The notes: generated by a model from the sequence alone, not told the origin. A DNA stretch of 64,000 nucleotides from SAR86 cluster bacterium SAR86B (GCA_905182235.1 CAJJAM010000003.1:1-64000); one strand, 5' to 3'; counted from the first letter of the stretch, positions 44,915 to 53,294 are shown. Program-made: numbers and translations.

Positions 44915-45052
44915 ATGAGCAATTCTAAAGCTGAAAGGATGCAATCAGATCAAAAGGCGAGAAATCATCGTCATGCGATTAAAACTCTTCAAAAGGAAAG
45001 GAAGGAAAGGCTTTACGCCAGGCTAAAGAGACTGAAACAAAAAAAGTATTAG
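44915..45052 (+). CDS. 45-residue basic protein of unknown function
   Basis: A complete small frame, ATG to TAG, between two minus-strand genes. The 45 residues are very basic and helix-prone (about 17 Lys/Arg/His against 4 acidic), with a predicted amphipathic run such as TLQKERKERLYARLKRLKQ. An AAAGAG element lies about 10 bases upstream. It does not overlap another gene. The composition resembles small ribosome-associated or nucleic-acid-binding proteins, but I recognise no family. Confidence 0.5.
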   Translation: MSNSKAERMQSDQKARNHRHAIKTLQKERKERLYARLKRLKQKKY

Positions 45053-45134
45053 TTAAGGTAAAAGTTCCTGATAACAGACACCAAAGGTGGGCTGCAAGGT
45101 TTCTTATATTAATTGATACCCCAAAAAAGTTTTT
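45053..45134. other. 82-base intergenic gap
   Basis: Convergent gap between the 45-residue protein gene and the CobW gene. Only a CACC-AAA-GGTG mini-hairpin and an A6-G-T7 stretch are visible; I would not call a terminator. Confidence 0.4.
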
Positions 45135-45959
45135 TTAGAACTCTGGTGGAGACAATTTACCTGTATAAATAAATACAACCCTAGTTTGGCTCTTAAAATC
45201 AGATGGAGAAAAATTACACTCACTGGGAGTCATTTGTAATAGAGAGCACACACCATTTTCCTCGCAAACCCACCCTTTTGCTCTTTGTATATTTGGATTT
45301 AAAAGAATGTATTTCTTAATGTCTTCTCTTTTAATGGGTTTATTCGAAGTAAAAATAGAAGACTGAAAAGTTGCATGCTCCTTTAGGTTCTCCTCTATAA
45401 AATGTTTTGCAAAGTATTTAGCAGATAGCAAATCACCATAATTTGAAACTTCTTCTTCCAAGAAAATATTTTTGTTTAGTTCATTCAGGGCCTCTAATGA
45501 CAGGCCATAACTTCTGTTTAATAATACTGCATCGGCCTGTTCAATTTGCCCCTTTACCGTATAACCAACAAACTTATCTTCCAGCAGAGTGCCAATGCTT
45601 TGTCCATCTGCTACAGCTAAAATCCCTTTTAAAGAAAACCCAGGCCAACTCAAACCATAATTTGCAATCTTTATAGGTAGAGAAATGCCACTTGCTTCAA
45701 TAATAACAGCATTAATATCTTTACCTTTAAGGGATTCTAAAGAAACACCAATATCGTCTGATAACTTACAGCAGACACACCCATTAGTGAGAGACAAAGT
45801 AAGAGAGTCTTGATTGTCTATCAATTCAGCGTCTATATTTAATTCACCAAAATCGTTTACAAGAACAGCAATTGGCGACTCAGTTTCTTTTAAGAATTGA
45901 TTAATTAAAGTTGTTTTACCCGACCCCAAATAACCGGCTACAACAGTTACAGGGATCAT
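45135..45959 (-). CDS. CobW/COG0523-family GTPase
   Basis: This 274-aa G3E-family GTPase has Walker A GYLGSGKTT (9-17), the metal-binding motif GCVCC (about 60-64) and the switch-like IIEASGIS segment. The family inserts or delivers metals (Zn, Co, Ni) to target enzymes. It is shorter than typical CobW proteins (about 320-400 aa), with a reduced C-terminal domain. Its start overlaps the stop of a metal-dependent amidohydrolase gene by 4 bp, so the hydrolase is a plausible client. No Zur-type site was recognised nearby. Confidence 0.9.
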   Translation of the reverse strand: MIPVTVVAGYLGSGKTTLINQFLKETESPIAVLVNDFGELNIDAELIDNQDSLTLSLTNGCVCCKLSDDIGVSLESLKGKDINAVIIEASGISLPIKIANYGLSWPGFSLKGILAVADGQSIGTLLEDKFVGYTVKGQIEQADAVLLNRSYGLSLEALNELNKNIFLEEEVSNYGDLLSAKYFAKHFIEENLKEHATFQSSIFTSNKPIKREDIKKYILLNPNIQRAKGWVCEENGVCSLLQMTPSECNFSPSDFKSQTRVVFIYTGKLSPPEF

Positions 45960-47596
45960 TGTGATTTTAAATTAAACACTTTTCCTTCAAAAACGGTTGC
46001 TTTGATGTCTATATCTTTAATCTTTATAGGGTCAATTTCTAGAGGATTTTCTTGTAGAACCGTAAAATCAGCTTTTTTTCCTGCTCTGATGCTTCCTATT
46101 TCATGATCAAGGCCTAACACCCTGGCTGCATTTATAGTAATTGCTTCTAATCCTTGCTGAGGTGTAATTCTTTCTTCTTCACACATCACATTTCCCTTCT
46201 CATTGATTCTGTTTACAGCTACCCACATGCTCATCAAAGGCTGAGCAGGTGCCATTGTAAAATCTGAGTGTAATGTCGTTGTGATACCTTCTCTGAAACT
46301 GGTACCTATTCTTGCCATTGACGATGCTCTTTCATAGCCCACTGAGTCGTTAGAATAAATATCAGAAAGTTCATGCACGTAGTACGCATTAGCTGAAATA
46401 TTAGCACCCAATCTTGATAATCTAAATACCTGCTCAGGGGTAGATAGACCAAAATGCTCTATGGTAAATCCGTGGTTAAAGCGAGGCTTTTCATCCTGCA
46501 TTTTTTCTAAAGTATCCACCGCCAACTCCAAGCCTAAGTCTCCGGTGCAGTGAACGTGTATTGCGTAACCCTTATTCCAGAAGACTCTTACATTTTCTTC
46601 AAACTGCTCAGGGGTGCTCAGCCATTCTCCGTGATGGCCGTCTATATATCCTGGTTCCATTAATTGCGCTACTTGCGAAAAAAAAGCACCATCGGTAAAA
46701 AGTTTTACCCTTTTTCTAAAATTTAATCTGTGTGAATTCCTTTCGGGAAGCTTGGCAATTAATTCTTCAGCTTGCTCTATGGAGTTGCCTTTTTGCATAA
46801 CAGTCGAGTGAGCAATTAATTCAACCCTAAAAGGATTGTCTTCGTTTTCATAAAGAGCAGCTTGGGTGTTCAATTCTGTTTCAAAATCAAACAAACCCAC
46901 AGCCATATCAGCGATGGTTGTTTGTCCGCCAAAATGAACAACTTCCTTTAGCTTCAGCAAACCTTCTTTGAAAACCTCAGGTGCCAATATATAAGGATTG
47001 AGCTTTTGGATGGCATAGCCAAGACCTATTTCATAAAAGCGTCCTTTTTCAAAATCTATTTGAGTTGCATTCTCTACGTCTGCTTCTTTTATTTCCAATA
47101 ATTCCAATGCAGCATCATTCATGCATACTTCGTGAAACGATCGATTCCATACAACTATGGGTGTTTTGGAGTCAATGGAATTTAAACGAGAACGGGAAAT
47201 AGGTCCATGCCACAAATTATGATGACCCCAGGTTATAAACAATTCCCCGTGAGTAGGTTTACTGAGAGCCTCTTTCAAACGTTCATCGTATTCAACCGCT
47301 GACCTAGTGGCTGGCGTTGTTCCCCATGGCATTTTCCATTCCATCGCTGTTATAAAGTAAGTTGGCAGAAGTACCGCAGCCATTGAAGGATGAAGGTGAG
47401 GATCAATTAAACCCGGAACTATGAAGGAGTCCTTAAATTGCTCATCTATCTTATGATCATGCCTACTAAGCCAAGGCTGAAGGGATTCAAGCGTTCCTGT
47501 TTCTAGGATTTTTCCATCTCTCACTGCAACTGCTTCAGCCCTCGGCATGGAAGCATTCATGGTAATAATTGATTTGGCTATATAAACGGTGATCAT
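45956..47596 (-). CDS. Amidohydrolase family 3 (YtcJ-like) protein
   Basis: This 546-aa metal-dependent amidohydrolase has the N-terminal composite-domain strand VYIAKSIITMN. The HxH metal motif lies in GLIDPHLHPSMAA (about residues 70-75), later histidines in FEIGLGYAIQ/IHVHCTGD and TIEHFGL, and the C-terminal LHSDFTMAPAQPL and GSIRAGKKADFTVL motifs. The natural substrate of YtcJ proteins is not generally known. I chose the ATG at 47596, which forms ATGA with the upstream stop; six more codons are open upstream. It is coupled to the CobW gene downstream, suggesting that the GTPase supplies its metal. Confidence 0.88.
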   Translation of the reverse strand: MITVYIAKSIITMNASMPRAEAVAVRDGKILETGTLESLQPWLSRHDHKIDEQFKDSFIVPGLIDPHLHPSMAAVLLPTYFITAMEWKMPWGTTPATRSAVEYDERLKEALSKPTHGELFITWGHHNLWHGPISRSRLNSIDSKTPIVVWNRSFHEVCMNDAALELLEIKEADVENATQIDFEKGRFYEIGLGYAIQKLNPYILAPEVFKEGLLKLKEVVHFGGQTTIADMAVGLFDFETELNTQAALYENEDNPFRVELIAHSTVMQKGNSIEQAEELIAKLPERNSHRLNFRKRVKLFTDGAFFSQVAQLMEPGYIDGHHGEWLSTPEQFEENVRVFWNKGYAIHVHCTGDLGLELAVDTLEKMQDEKPRFNHGFTIEHFGLSTPEQVFRLSRLGANISANAYYVHELSDIYSNDSVGYERASSMARIGTSFREGITTTLHSDFTMAPAQPLMSMWVAVNRINEKGNVMCEEERITPQQGLEAITINAARVLGLDHEIGSIRAGKKADFTVLQENPLEIDPIKIKDIDIKATVFEGKVFNLKSQ

Positions 47597-48105
47597 CTTT
47601 GGTAAATGTTCCATGAAGTTATTCCGCTTAATCCATTCAAAGCATAAATTTTATCGTCAATAATCAACGGCTCATATCTCAAAGTTTTTAAATTATCTTT
47701 TAAATATTTGTAGGCCATTTTTCTTTCCATTTCCCCTTCAAGATTAATCAATTTTACATTGTCTATTCTTCCTTTTGTATTTACGCCATAAGTAAAACTA
47801 ACGCTGGTTATGCCCATGCTTAAATTTTCACTAGAGGCGTATACATTTCTGTTTGTCTTTATAGGTTTACAAAATAACCTTTTGCAAATTTTTTCATTGG
47901 ATTTATTATCTGAATCCCAAATTTTTAACTTGCAAGATAGAGTGCCACAAACTAGGCAATGTTTAGTGGCTTTAGGACGCATCTCAAGAACTTTTTTTAA
48001 AGAGTTATCCGATAATTTTTCTTGAAAATCAACCATACAAAGAGTGTTTTCGCTTGCAACGTGAGTCGAAACAAAGAATATCAAGGCTAGAAATAATTTC
48101 TTCAT
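47593..48105 (-). CDS. Secreted Cys-rich protein with TonB-C-like domain
   Basis: This 170-aa protein has a signal peptide (about residues 1-18). The middle region contains several cysteines (HCLVCGTLSC, KICKRLFC) that could form disulfides or bind metal. The C-terminal part (about 98-165), with VSFTYGVNTKGRIDNVKLIN and LKTLRYEPL, resembles the TonB C-terminal alpha/beta domain. There is no TonB membrane anchor or proline-rich linker, so it is not a TonB protein as such. It is the first of three translationally coupled genes with the amidohydrolase and the CobW GTPase. Confidence 0.65.
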   Translation of the reverse strand: MKKLFLALIFFVSTHVASENTLCMVDFQEKLSDNSLKKVLEMRPKATKHCLVCGTLSCKLKIWDSDNKSNEKICKRLFCKPIKTNRNVYASSENLSMGITSVSFTYGVNTKGRIDNVKLINLEGEMERKMAYKYLKDNLKTLRYEPLIIDDKIYALNGLSGITSWNIYQR

Positions 48106-48164
48106 AGAATTATTTAATAGTATAGGTCAGGAATAATTAAACCAATCAATTAGAGAAGATTGGC

Positions 48165-49031
48165 TTAGACTCCCGCAAAAAAACTTAACATATCAGACAG
48201 GACAGTAGGTACCACTTCATCCGGTAGGTTGTGACCCATACCGTCATAAATTATTATTTCAGAACCTGGGATTAATTCAGCAGTGTGTTTTCCATGCTCA
48301 ACCGGCAGCAAAGTGTCGTCTATTCCGTGTTGAATTAGAGTGGGAACTGCTATTGTCTTAATCTGATCCGACCGGTCTCCTGCTTGTAAAATAGCCGTCA
48401 TTTGCCTGCCCATAGCCTCGGGATAAAATCCATAAGCATGTACTTGATCTAAATCTAGGTCCCTTACACCACTAAAATTACTTTGATTCTGCTGAGACAT
48501 TTCAGGTAAATGCTTTGCTCCAGAAGTTGACATGATTGAAACCAGACTTTTAGTTCGTTCCGGATAAGATGATGCCATTGTTTGTGCAATCATTCCGCCC
48601 ATCGAGGCTCCAACAATGTGAGCGTTATCTATGTTGAGCTCATCCAAAACTCTTATTCCGTCATCGGCCATATCCTCCAGAGTATAAGGAGCGCTGAAGC
48701 CAATGCCCATGTAACTTAAAGCAAATTTCCAATAAATATTTGGCTTACCGAGTCTATCTAAGTTTTCTGAGTCTCCAGTATCTCTGTTATCAAAAAGTAT
48801 AACTTTATAACCAGCATCGACCAATCCATTAACCAAATACTCCCCCCAAAGCCTATGTGACGCCATAAGACCCATGACCATTAAGACGGGAGTTGCGTTT
48901 TCTTCTCCTGCTACGGTATAAGCAATAGAAACTCCATTAGAATCAAAGTTAATGGTTTCTTGATCAACCGCATACTCAGAGTAAGTACTTAAAGAGAATA
49001 GAGTTATAAAGAATAGTATTATTTTTTTCAT
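48165..49031 (-). CDS. Exported alpha/beta hydrolase
   Basis: This 288-aa alpha/beta hydrolase has a signal peptide (about residues 1-17). The oxyanion-strand motif is VLMVMGLMASHRLWGE, the nucleophile elbow GASMGG, the acid HGIDDTLLPVEHG and the catalytic His GMGHNLP. It resembles TesA/EstA-like periplasmic esterases. I chose the ATG at 49031; a second in-frame ATG seven codons upstream would add polar residues before the signal peptide. Substrate unknown. Confidence 0.87.
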   Translation of the reverse strand: MKKIILFFITLFSLSTYSEYAVDQETINFDSNGVSIAYTVAGEENATPVLMVMGLMASHRLWGEYLVNGLVDAGYKVILFDNRDTGDSENLDRLGKPNIYWKFALSYMGIGFSAPYTLEDMADDGIRVLDELNIDNAHIVGASMGGMIAQTMASSYPERTKSLVSIMSTSGAKHLPEMSQQNQSNFSGVRDLDLDQVHAYGFYPEAMGRQMTAILQAGDRSDQIKTIAVPTLIQHGIDDTLLPVEHGKHTAELIPGSEIIIYDGMGHNLPDEVVPTVLSDMLSFFAGV

Positions 49032-49061
49032 AGAATTAAAAATAAGGCTCATTTAGTTAAT

Positions 49062-49427
49062 TTAACTTTCTTCAGAGTTGTGAAGAGTAACGGAAGGACA
49101 TTCACTTAAACCTTCAAATAGATCTGATAGTTCAGAAAGCGCTCCAGATCTAATCTCTCTGTTTACAGTCGCCCAAGCTACTTCGTCTGTGTAAGTATCT
49201 ATAAAGGTAAAACCCTCCATATCCGAAGACACAATAGGTTCCAAAACATAACTAGAAACTTCTAATTCAGAAAGATTGTTAACAGCCTTAACCCATTTTG
49301 AGTTCGCTGCTTTAACTTCATCGATAGTTTTTCCTTCCTCTAGGTCACAAGTATAAATTGCAACTGCAGATGCATTTATACCGAAAGATAGAATTGACAG
49401 TGTTAAAAGAGTAATTATTTTATTCAT
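49062..49427 (-). CDS. Small secreted protein of unknown function
   Basis: This 121-aa protein has a signal peptide (about residues 1-20), then an acidic mature domain with two cysteines (YTCDLEEG and SECPSV) that may form a disulfide. The mature part looks like a small alpha/beta domain. I recognise no family. I chose ATG at 49427; another ATG four codons upstream is possible. It precedes the exported alpha/beta hydrolase on the same strand with 30 bases between. Confidence 0.65.
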   Translation of the reverse strand: MNKIITLLTLSILSFGINASAVAIYTCDLEEGKTIDEVKAANSKWVKAVNNLSELEVSSYVLEPIVSSDMEGFTFIDTYTDEVAWATVNREIRSGALSELSDLFEGLSECPSVTLHNSEES

Positions 49428-49507
49428 TGTTGTCTCCATTTTTTAATGAGCTAAAAGAATAACATAAGCCTTATAATTTATTAAAAATTTAAGTGTATGT
49501 TAAGGAG

Positions 49508-49584
49508 TGGTAGACACGAGTGGATTCGAACCACCGACCCTCTCGATGTCACCGAGATACTCTAACCAACTGAGCTACGTGTCT
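49508..49584 (-). tRNA. tRNA-Val (anticodon GAC)
   Basis: Minus-strand 77-nt cloverleaf: acceptor AGACACG/CGTGTCT, D arm GCTC/GAGT, anticodon stem TCTCG/CGAGA, T arm GGTGG TTCGAAT CCACT, discriminator A and encoded CCA. The loop GTGACAT places GAC at 34-36, reading GUC/GUU valine codons. Position 32 is G where a pyrimidine is usual, and the first pair is A-U. Confidence 0.92.
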
Positions 49585-49664
49585 TCTGAACTTGGCATTT
49601 TATCTAAGTACATAATTTTTTACGAGCTAATTTACTTTCAAAAATTTAAACAAGAAAACTCTTA

Positions 49665-49679
49665 AGTTAGTGATTAACT
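49665..49679. repeat. Short inverted repeat in the P450 upstream region
   Basis: AGTTA-GTGAT-TAACT has 5-bp perfect arms 62 bases before the P450 start codon. It might be a regulator half-site pair or chance. Confidence 0.25.
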
Positions 49680-49710
49680 GATAAATTAAGATAAGATAAA
49701 TTTGTATTTA

Positions 49711-49725
49711 TTGGCATCAGGCCAA
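49711..49725 (+). promoter_or_regulatory. Small hairpin just before the P450 ribosome binding site
   Basis: TTGGC-ATCAG-GCCAA forms a 5-bp stem that ends 3 bases before GGGGAG, the ribosome binding site of the P450 gene. It could modulate translation start or bind a regulator; evidence is only the geometry. Confidence 0.3.
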
Positions 49726-49740
49726 ACTGGGGAGAACCAC

Positions 49741-50997
49741 ATGAAAGAAGAATCATTTTTTGAAAAAGAAAACTCAATTCCTGACCCTTGGGATTTGCCT
49801 TTAGAAACCTTTGATGTATCTAAAGCAGAGATTTTTGAAAGTAATTTACACGGAGAATACTTCCGTCGTTTAAGAAAAGAATCACCAGTTCACTATTGTC
49901 CTGATAGTCAATTTGGACCATTCTGGTCAATAACAAAATTTCACGATATCGTTGCTATCGACAGTGACCATAAACGATTTTCTTCAGACACCAATATTGT
50001 TATAGGTGATGCTGAGCCAGAATTAGTTACCCCTATGTTCATAGCAATGGACCAACCAAAGCATGATGTTCAACGTAAAGCCGTTCAACCTGTGGTTGCC
50101 CCTACTCAATTATCAGAACTTGAGGTAATCATAAGGCAAAGAGTTGGAAATATTCTTGATGATTTACCTGAGAATGAGGAATTTAATTGGGTCGAGTTGG
50201 TATCTAAAGAGCTAACGACGCAAATGTTGGCTACTTTATTTGACTTCCCTTTTGAAGACAGACACCTCCTTCCTTACTGGTCAGATGTTGCAACAACTTC
50301 AGAAACTGTTGGAATTGAAGTAGATATGAATAAAAGACAAGAAGTCCTCCAGGAATGTCTGGCCTATTTCAGTAAGCTTTGGCATCAACGAGCAGCTGAA
50401 CCAAGAAAATTCGACTTCATATCTATGTTTGCTCATGGAGAAGACACTAAAGACATGATCAATGACCCCATGGAATTCTTAGGTAATCTTATTCTTCTTA
50501 TTGTCGGGGGCAATGATACAACTAGAAATTCAATTTCTGCTGGCGTAGTGGAATTAAATCGTAACCCAAAAGAGTATGAAAAGTTGATGAGTGATAGCTC
50601 TCTAATACCCAACATGGTCTCTGAAATTATTCGATACCAAACTCCTTTGGGGCACATGAGACGAACAGCACTTGAGGATGTTGAATTTAAAGGCCATACA
50701 ATTCGTAAAGGAGATAAAGTGGTTATGTGGTACGTTTCCGGAAATCGAGACGAGGAAGTCATTGAAAACCCAGATGCGTTTATTATCGATCGGAATAAAG
50801 CGAGACATCATCTCTCTTTCGGTTTTGGCATCCATAGGTGCATGGGAAACCGTGTTGGAGAAATGCAACTTCGTATCCTTTGGGAAGAAATTCTTAAACG
50901 TTTTGATCGCATAGAAATGATGGGAGAACCTCAGCGAGTGTTATCTAATTTTGTTATGGGATACAGCAATGTTCCTGTAAGAGTCCATAAGAAATAA
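49741..50997 (+). CDS. Cytochrome P450, CYP153-like
   Basis: This 418-aa soluble bacterial P450 has the I-helix oxygen motif GGNDTTRNS, the K-helix ExxR in SEIIRYQTP and the haem loop FGFGIHRCMG with ligand Cys367. The N-terminal FSSDTNIVIG and AMDQPKHDVQRKAVQPVVAP segments match the CYP153 alkane/fatty acid terminal hydroxylase family. GGGGAG precedes the chosen ATG at 49741; the frame is open 13 codons upstream. Its ferredoxin follows 14 bases later. No ferredoxin reductase gene is in the window, so reducing power must come through an unlinked reductase. Confidence 0.92.
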   Translation: MKEESFFEKENSIPDPWDLPLETFDVSKAEIFESNLHGEYFRRLRKESPVHYCPDSQFGPFWSITKFHDIVAIDSDHKRFSSDTNIVIGDAEPELVTPMFIAMDQPKHDVQRKAVQPVVAPTQLSELEVIIRQRVGNILDDLPENEEFNWVELVSKELTTQMLATLFDFPFEDRHLLPYWSDVATTSETVGIEVDMNKRQEVLQECLAYFSKLWHQRAAEPRKFDFISMFAHGEDTKDMINDPMEFLGNLILLIVGGNDTTRNSISAGVVELNRNPKEYEKLMSDSSLIPNMVSEIIRYQTPLGHMRRTALEDVEFKGHTIRKGDKVVMWYVSGNRDEEVIENPDAFIIDRNKARHHLSFGFGIHRCMGNRVGEMQLRILWEEILKRFDRIEMMGEPQRVLSNFVMGYSNVPVRVHKK

Positions 50998-51011
50998 CTA
51001 ACCAAGAAAAT

Positions 51012-51332
51012 ATGACCAAAGTAATATTTATTGATCACGATGGAAATAATCATCAAATAAATGCCACTCAGGGTGATAGCCTTATGGAAGTAGCAATATC
51101 TAATAATATCCCAGGCATAGATGCTGATTGTGGTGGTCTTTGTGCATGCGGCACTTGCCATGTATTTGTGGAGCCTAATTGGTTGTCTAAAGTTGGGGAG
51201 AGAAGTGAAATGGAAGACTCAATGTTAGAATACACTGAAAGCGTTAAATCTAACTCTCGTCTATCTTGCCAAATTAAAATATCAGAGGAACTTGAAGGTC
51301 TAACAGTCCAACTTCCAGAAGAACAATATTAG
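51012..51332 (+). CDS. 2Fe-2S ferredoxin (adrenodoxin type)
   Basis: This 106-aa electron carrier has the cluster-binding pattern DCGGLCACGTCHVF plus a distant fourth Cys in LSCQI, as in putidaredoxin/adrenodoxin-type ferredoxins. It lies 14 bases after the P450 gene and is almost certainly its direct electron donor. The C-terminal LTVQLPEEQY is typical of the family. Confidence 0.93.
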   Translation: MTKVIFIDHDGNNHQINATQGDSLMEVAISNNIPGIDADCGGLCACGTCHVFVEPNWLSKVGERSEMEDSMLEYTESVKSNSRLSCQIKISEELEGLTVQLPEEQY

Positions 51333-51356
51333 TTTTAAAAAATAAAAGTTTAAGCC

Positions 51357-52232
51357 ATGCCTGAAATCCAATATTTCAATGCAGTCGATTCAAGAGATGA
51401 GATGCTTGCTTCTTTAAAAAAAGATGGGGCAATTATCGTTGAAGGTGTTGTAGATAAATCATTTATTAATTCACTAAGAGAAGAGACGGACCCTTACATG
51501 GAGTTATCAAGACCTGGGCAAGATGAATTCTCGGGTAAATACACAACGAGGACAGGTGGTCTGGTATCAAGATCCTCTAAATGCAGAGACCTTATTCAAA
51601 ATCAGCTTATCCTAGATATGTGTGACGGTCTTCTTCTAGAGCATTGCGGAAGGTACCAACTTCATTTAACTCAAATTATTAGAGTTAAACCTAAAGAAAC
51701 AAAACAATTAATACACAAAGACAAATGGGCATGGGGAAATGACTTAAACCATCTTGAACCTCAACTGAACACCATTTGGGCTTTAAGTGAATTTACCAAT
51801 GAGAACGGTGCTACCAGGGTGGCTCCCGGAAGCTCTACTTGGGAAGACAAACGTGAAATTAATGAGGAAGAAATAGTACAAGCGACAATGAAACTTGGCT
51901 CTGTACTAATTTATACAGGATCGGTGTTTCACGGAGCTGGTTCAAATGAAAGCGATGCGGATAGGATAGGCTTGAACATAACCTATACTTTAGGGTGGCT
52001 AAGGCAAGAAGAAAATCAATATTTATCAACCCCTCCGGAAGTTGCAAAAGACTTAGACCCTAAGCTTCTTAAGCTTATTGGCTACTCCATGGGGAACTAT
52101 TCTCTAGGCTATTTTACTCCTCCAGGAGACCCGGGTGAATTACCTGAAGTTGTGCCACCACAATACGCCGTGGGATTAAAAGAGAGCCCTAGCTTTGGCT
52201 ATGTAAACTATGAAGAAAAAGAAAGTGAGTAA
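51357..52232 (+). CDS. Phytanoyl-CoA dioxygenase-family protein (3 of 3)
   Basis: This 291-aa Fe(II)/2-oxoglutarate oxygenase has His120 and Asp122 (LIHKDKWAW), distal His192 (GSVFHGAGSN) and Arg203 (DADRIGLN). It follows the ferredoxin by 24 bases and precedes an esterase, so it probably belongs to the same catabolic operon as the P450. It resembles the PhyH proteins at 31478 and 35527 only in the active-site motifs, which suggests different substrates. Confidence 0.88.
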   Translation: MPEIQYFNAVDSRDEMLASLKKDGAIIVEGVVDKSFINSLREETDPYMELSRPGQDEFSGKYTTRTGGLVSRSSKCRDLIQNQLILDMCDGLLLEHCGRYQLHLTQIIRVKPKETKQLIHKDKWAWGNDLNHLEPQLNTIWALSEFTNENGATRVAPGSSTWEDKREINEEEIVQATMKLGSVLIYTGSVFHGAGSNESDADRIGLNITYTLGWLRQEENQYLSTPPEVAKDLDPKLLKLIGYSMGNYSLGYFTPPGDPGELPEVVPPQYAVGLKESPSFGYVNYEEKESE

Positions 52233-52259
52233 TCTCTAATAAAGAAACTCAAGATTGAT

Positions 52260-53267
52260 ATGATAAATTTCCTATTAAAACTTCCAAACTGGATACTTAT
52301 TTTGCTTTCAAGAAAAAAACAAATAACTCTAGAACACAGAAAACTTCATCCGCCGTTTCAGCTTATGTTATCGCAAGATACCTTAGGAGATGTTGATTTC
52401 TCAACCCTAACTGCCGAACAATTTAGAGAATCTTATTTAGAACAAAGTAAATTAATCCCCCAGCAACCCAACCATAAAGTTGTTACTGAGGATCATCAGA
52501 TATCAGTAGGTTCAGAAAATATCCTAGTGAGACAATACACTCCTTTAGACAGCGCCGAAACACAAAATGCTTTGGTTTACTTTCATGGCGGAGGGTGGGT
52601 TATAGGCAGCGTAGAAACCCACAATGAGTTGTGCGAGAGTCTTTGTCTTAAGTTAGGATTTAAGATATTTTCTGTGGATTATAGATTATCACCAGAATAC
52701 AAATACCCCACTCCGTTTAATGATTGTCTTGCTGGTTATAATTGGGTTGTAGATAACTCTGTAGATCTAAAGATTAAAGAAAACAATATATCTGTTGGAG
52801 GAGACAGTGCCGGAGGAAACCTTGCTGCTGCTATTTGTTTAAAACAGCAAGAAGCAGGACAGCCCCTACCCAAGGCACAGCTCTTAATCTACCCGGTAAC
52901 AGATTTACAGTTTCAAACTAAATCCATCCAAGAAGATTGTGCTGAAGGTTTTATGCTGACTAAGGTTGCCATGGAATGGTTTGCAGAACAATACTTGGAA
53001 TCAAAAGACAGCGTTATGGACCCCCTAGTATCACCTTTACTGGCTAATTCCTTACAAGGTTTACCTCCGGCGGTCGTTGTGACGGCTGGGTTTGACCCAT
53101 TACGGGATGAAGGAAATGCTTATGCTGAGGAACTAAAAAATTCGGATGTTAAAGTTTTTCACAAAGAATATCTTGGCTACATTCACGGCTTTGCCACAAT
53201 GCCTATTATTCCCGGCGTTGATAATGCGCTGGAAGAAATTAGTAAAGAATTTTTGGAATTAACATAA
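52260..53267 (+). CDS. Esterase/lipase of the hormone-sensitive lipase family
   Basis: This 335-aa alpha/beta hydrolase has HGGGW (109-113) and the nucleophile elbow GDSAG with Ser183. The Asp is in GFDPLRDEG and the His in GYIHGF, the full HSL (family IV) set. An N-terminal hydrophobic stretch is short and may be a membrane-associating helix. Position after the P450 and dioxygenase suggests hydrolysis of an ester or acetylated intermediate. It ends at a bidirectional terminator. Confidence 0.92.
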   Translation: MINFLLKLPNWILILLSRKKQITLEHRKLHPPFQLMLSQDTLGDVDFSTLTAEQFRESYLEQSKLIPQQPNHKVVTEDHQISVGSENILVRQYTPLDSAETQNALVYFHGGGWVIGSVETHNELCESLCLKLGFKIFSVDYRLSPEYKYPTPFNDCLAGYNWVVDNSVDLKIKENNISVGGDSAGGNLAAAICLKQQEAGQPLPKAQLLIYPVTDLQFQTKSIQEDCAEGFMLTKVAMEWFAEQYLESKDSVMDPLVSPLLANSLQGLPPAVVVTAGFDPLRDEGNAYAEELKNSDVKVFHKEYLGYIHGFATMPIIPGVDNALEEISKEFLELT

Positions 53268-53294
53268 AAAAGGCCCCGTTAGGAGCCCTTTTTA
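53266..53294. terminator. Bidirectional Rho-independent terminator
   Basis: Between convergent genes, AAAAAGGCCCC pairs imperfectly with GGAGCCCTTTTT around a GTTA loop, flanked by A-run and T-run. It fits termination of the esterase operon on the plus strand and of the acyl-CoA dehydrogenase on the minus strand. Confidence 0.75.

Noticed and set aside
47593-48105. TonB energy transducer
   Set aside because: The C-terminal part resembles TonB-C, but there is no N-terminal anchor with ExbB contact, no Pro-rich linker and no exbB/exbD nearby.
49508-49584. tRNA-Asp
   Set aside because: A GAC reading could be confused with Asp GTC, but the stem TCTCG/CGAGA fixes the loop as GTGACAT and the anticodon as GAC (valine).
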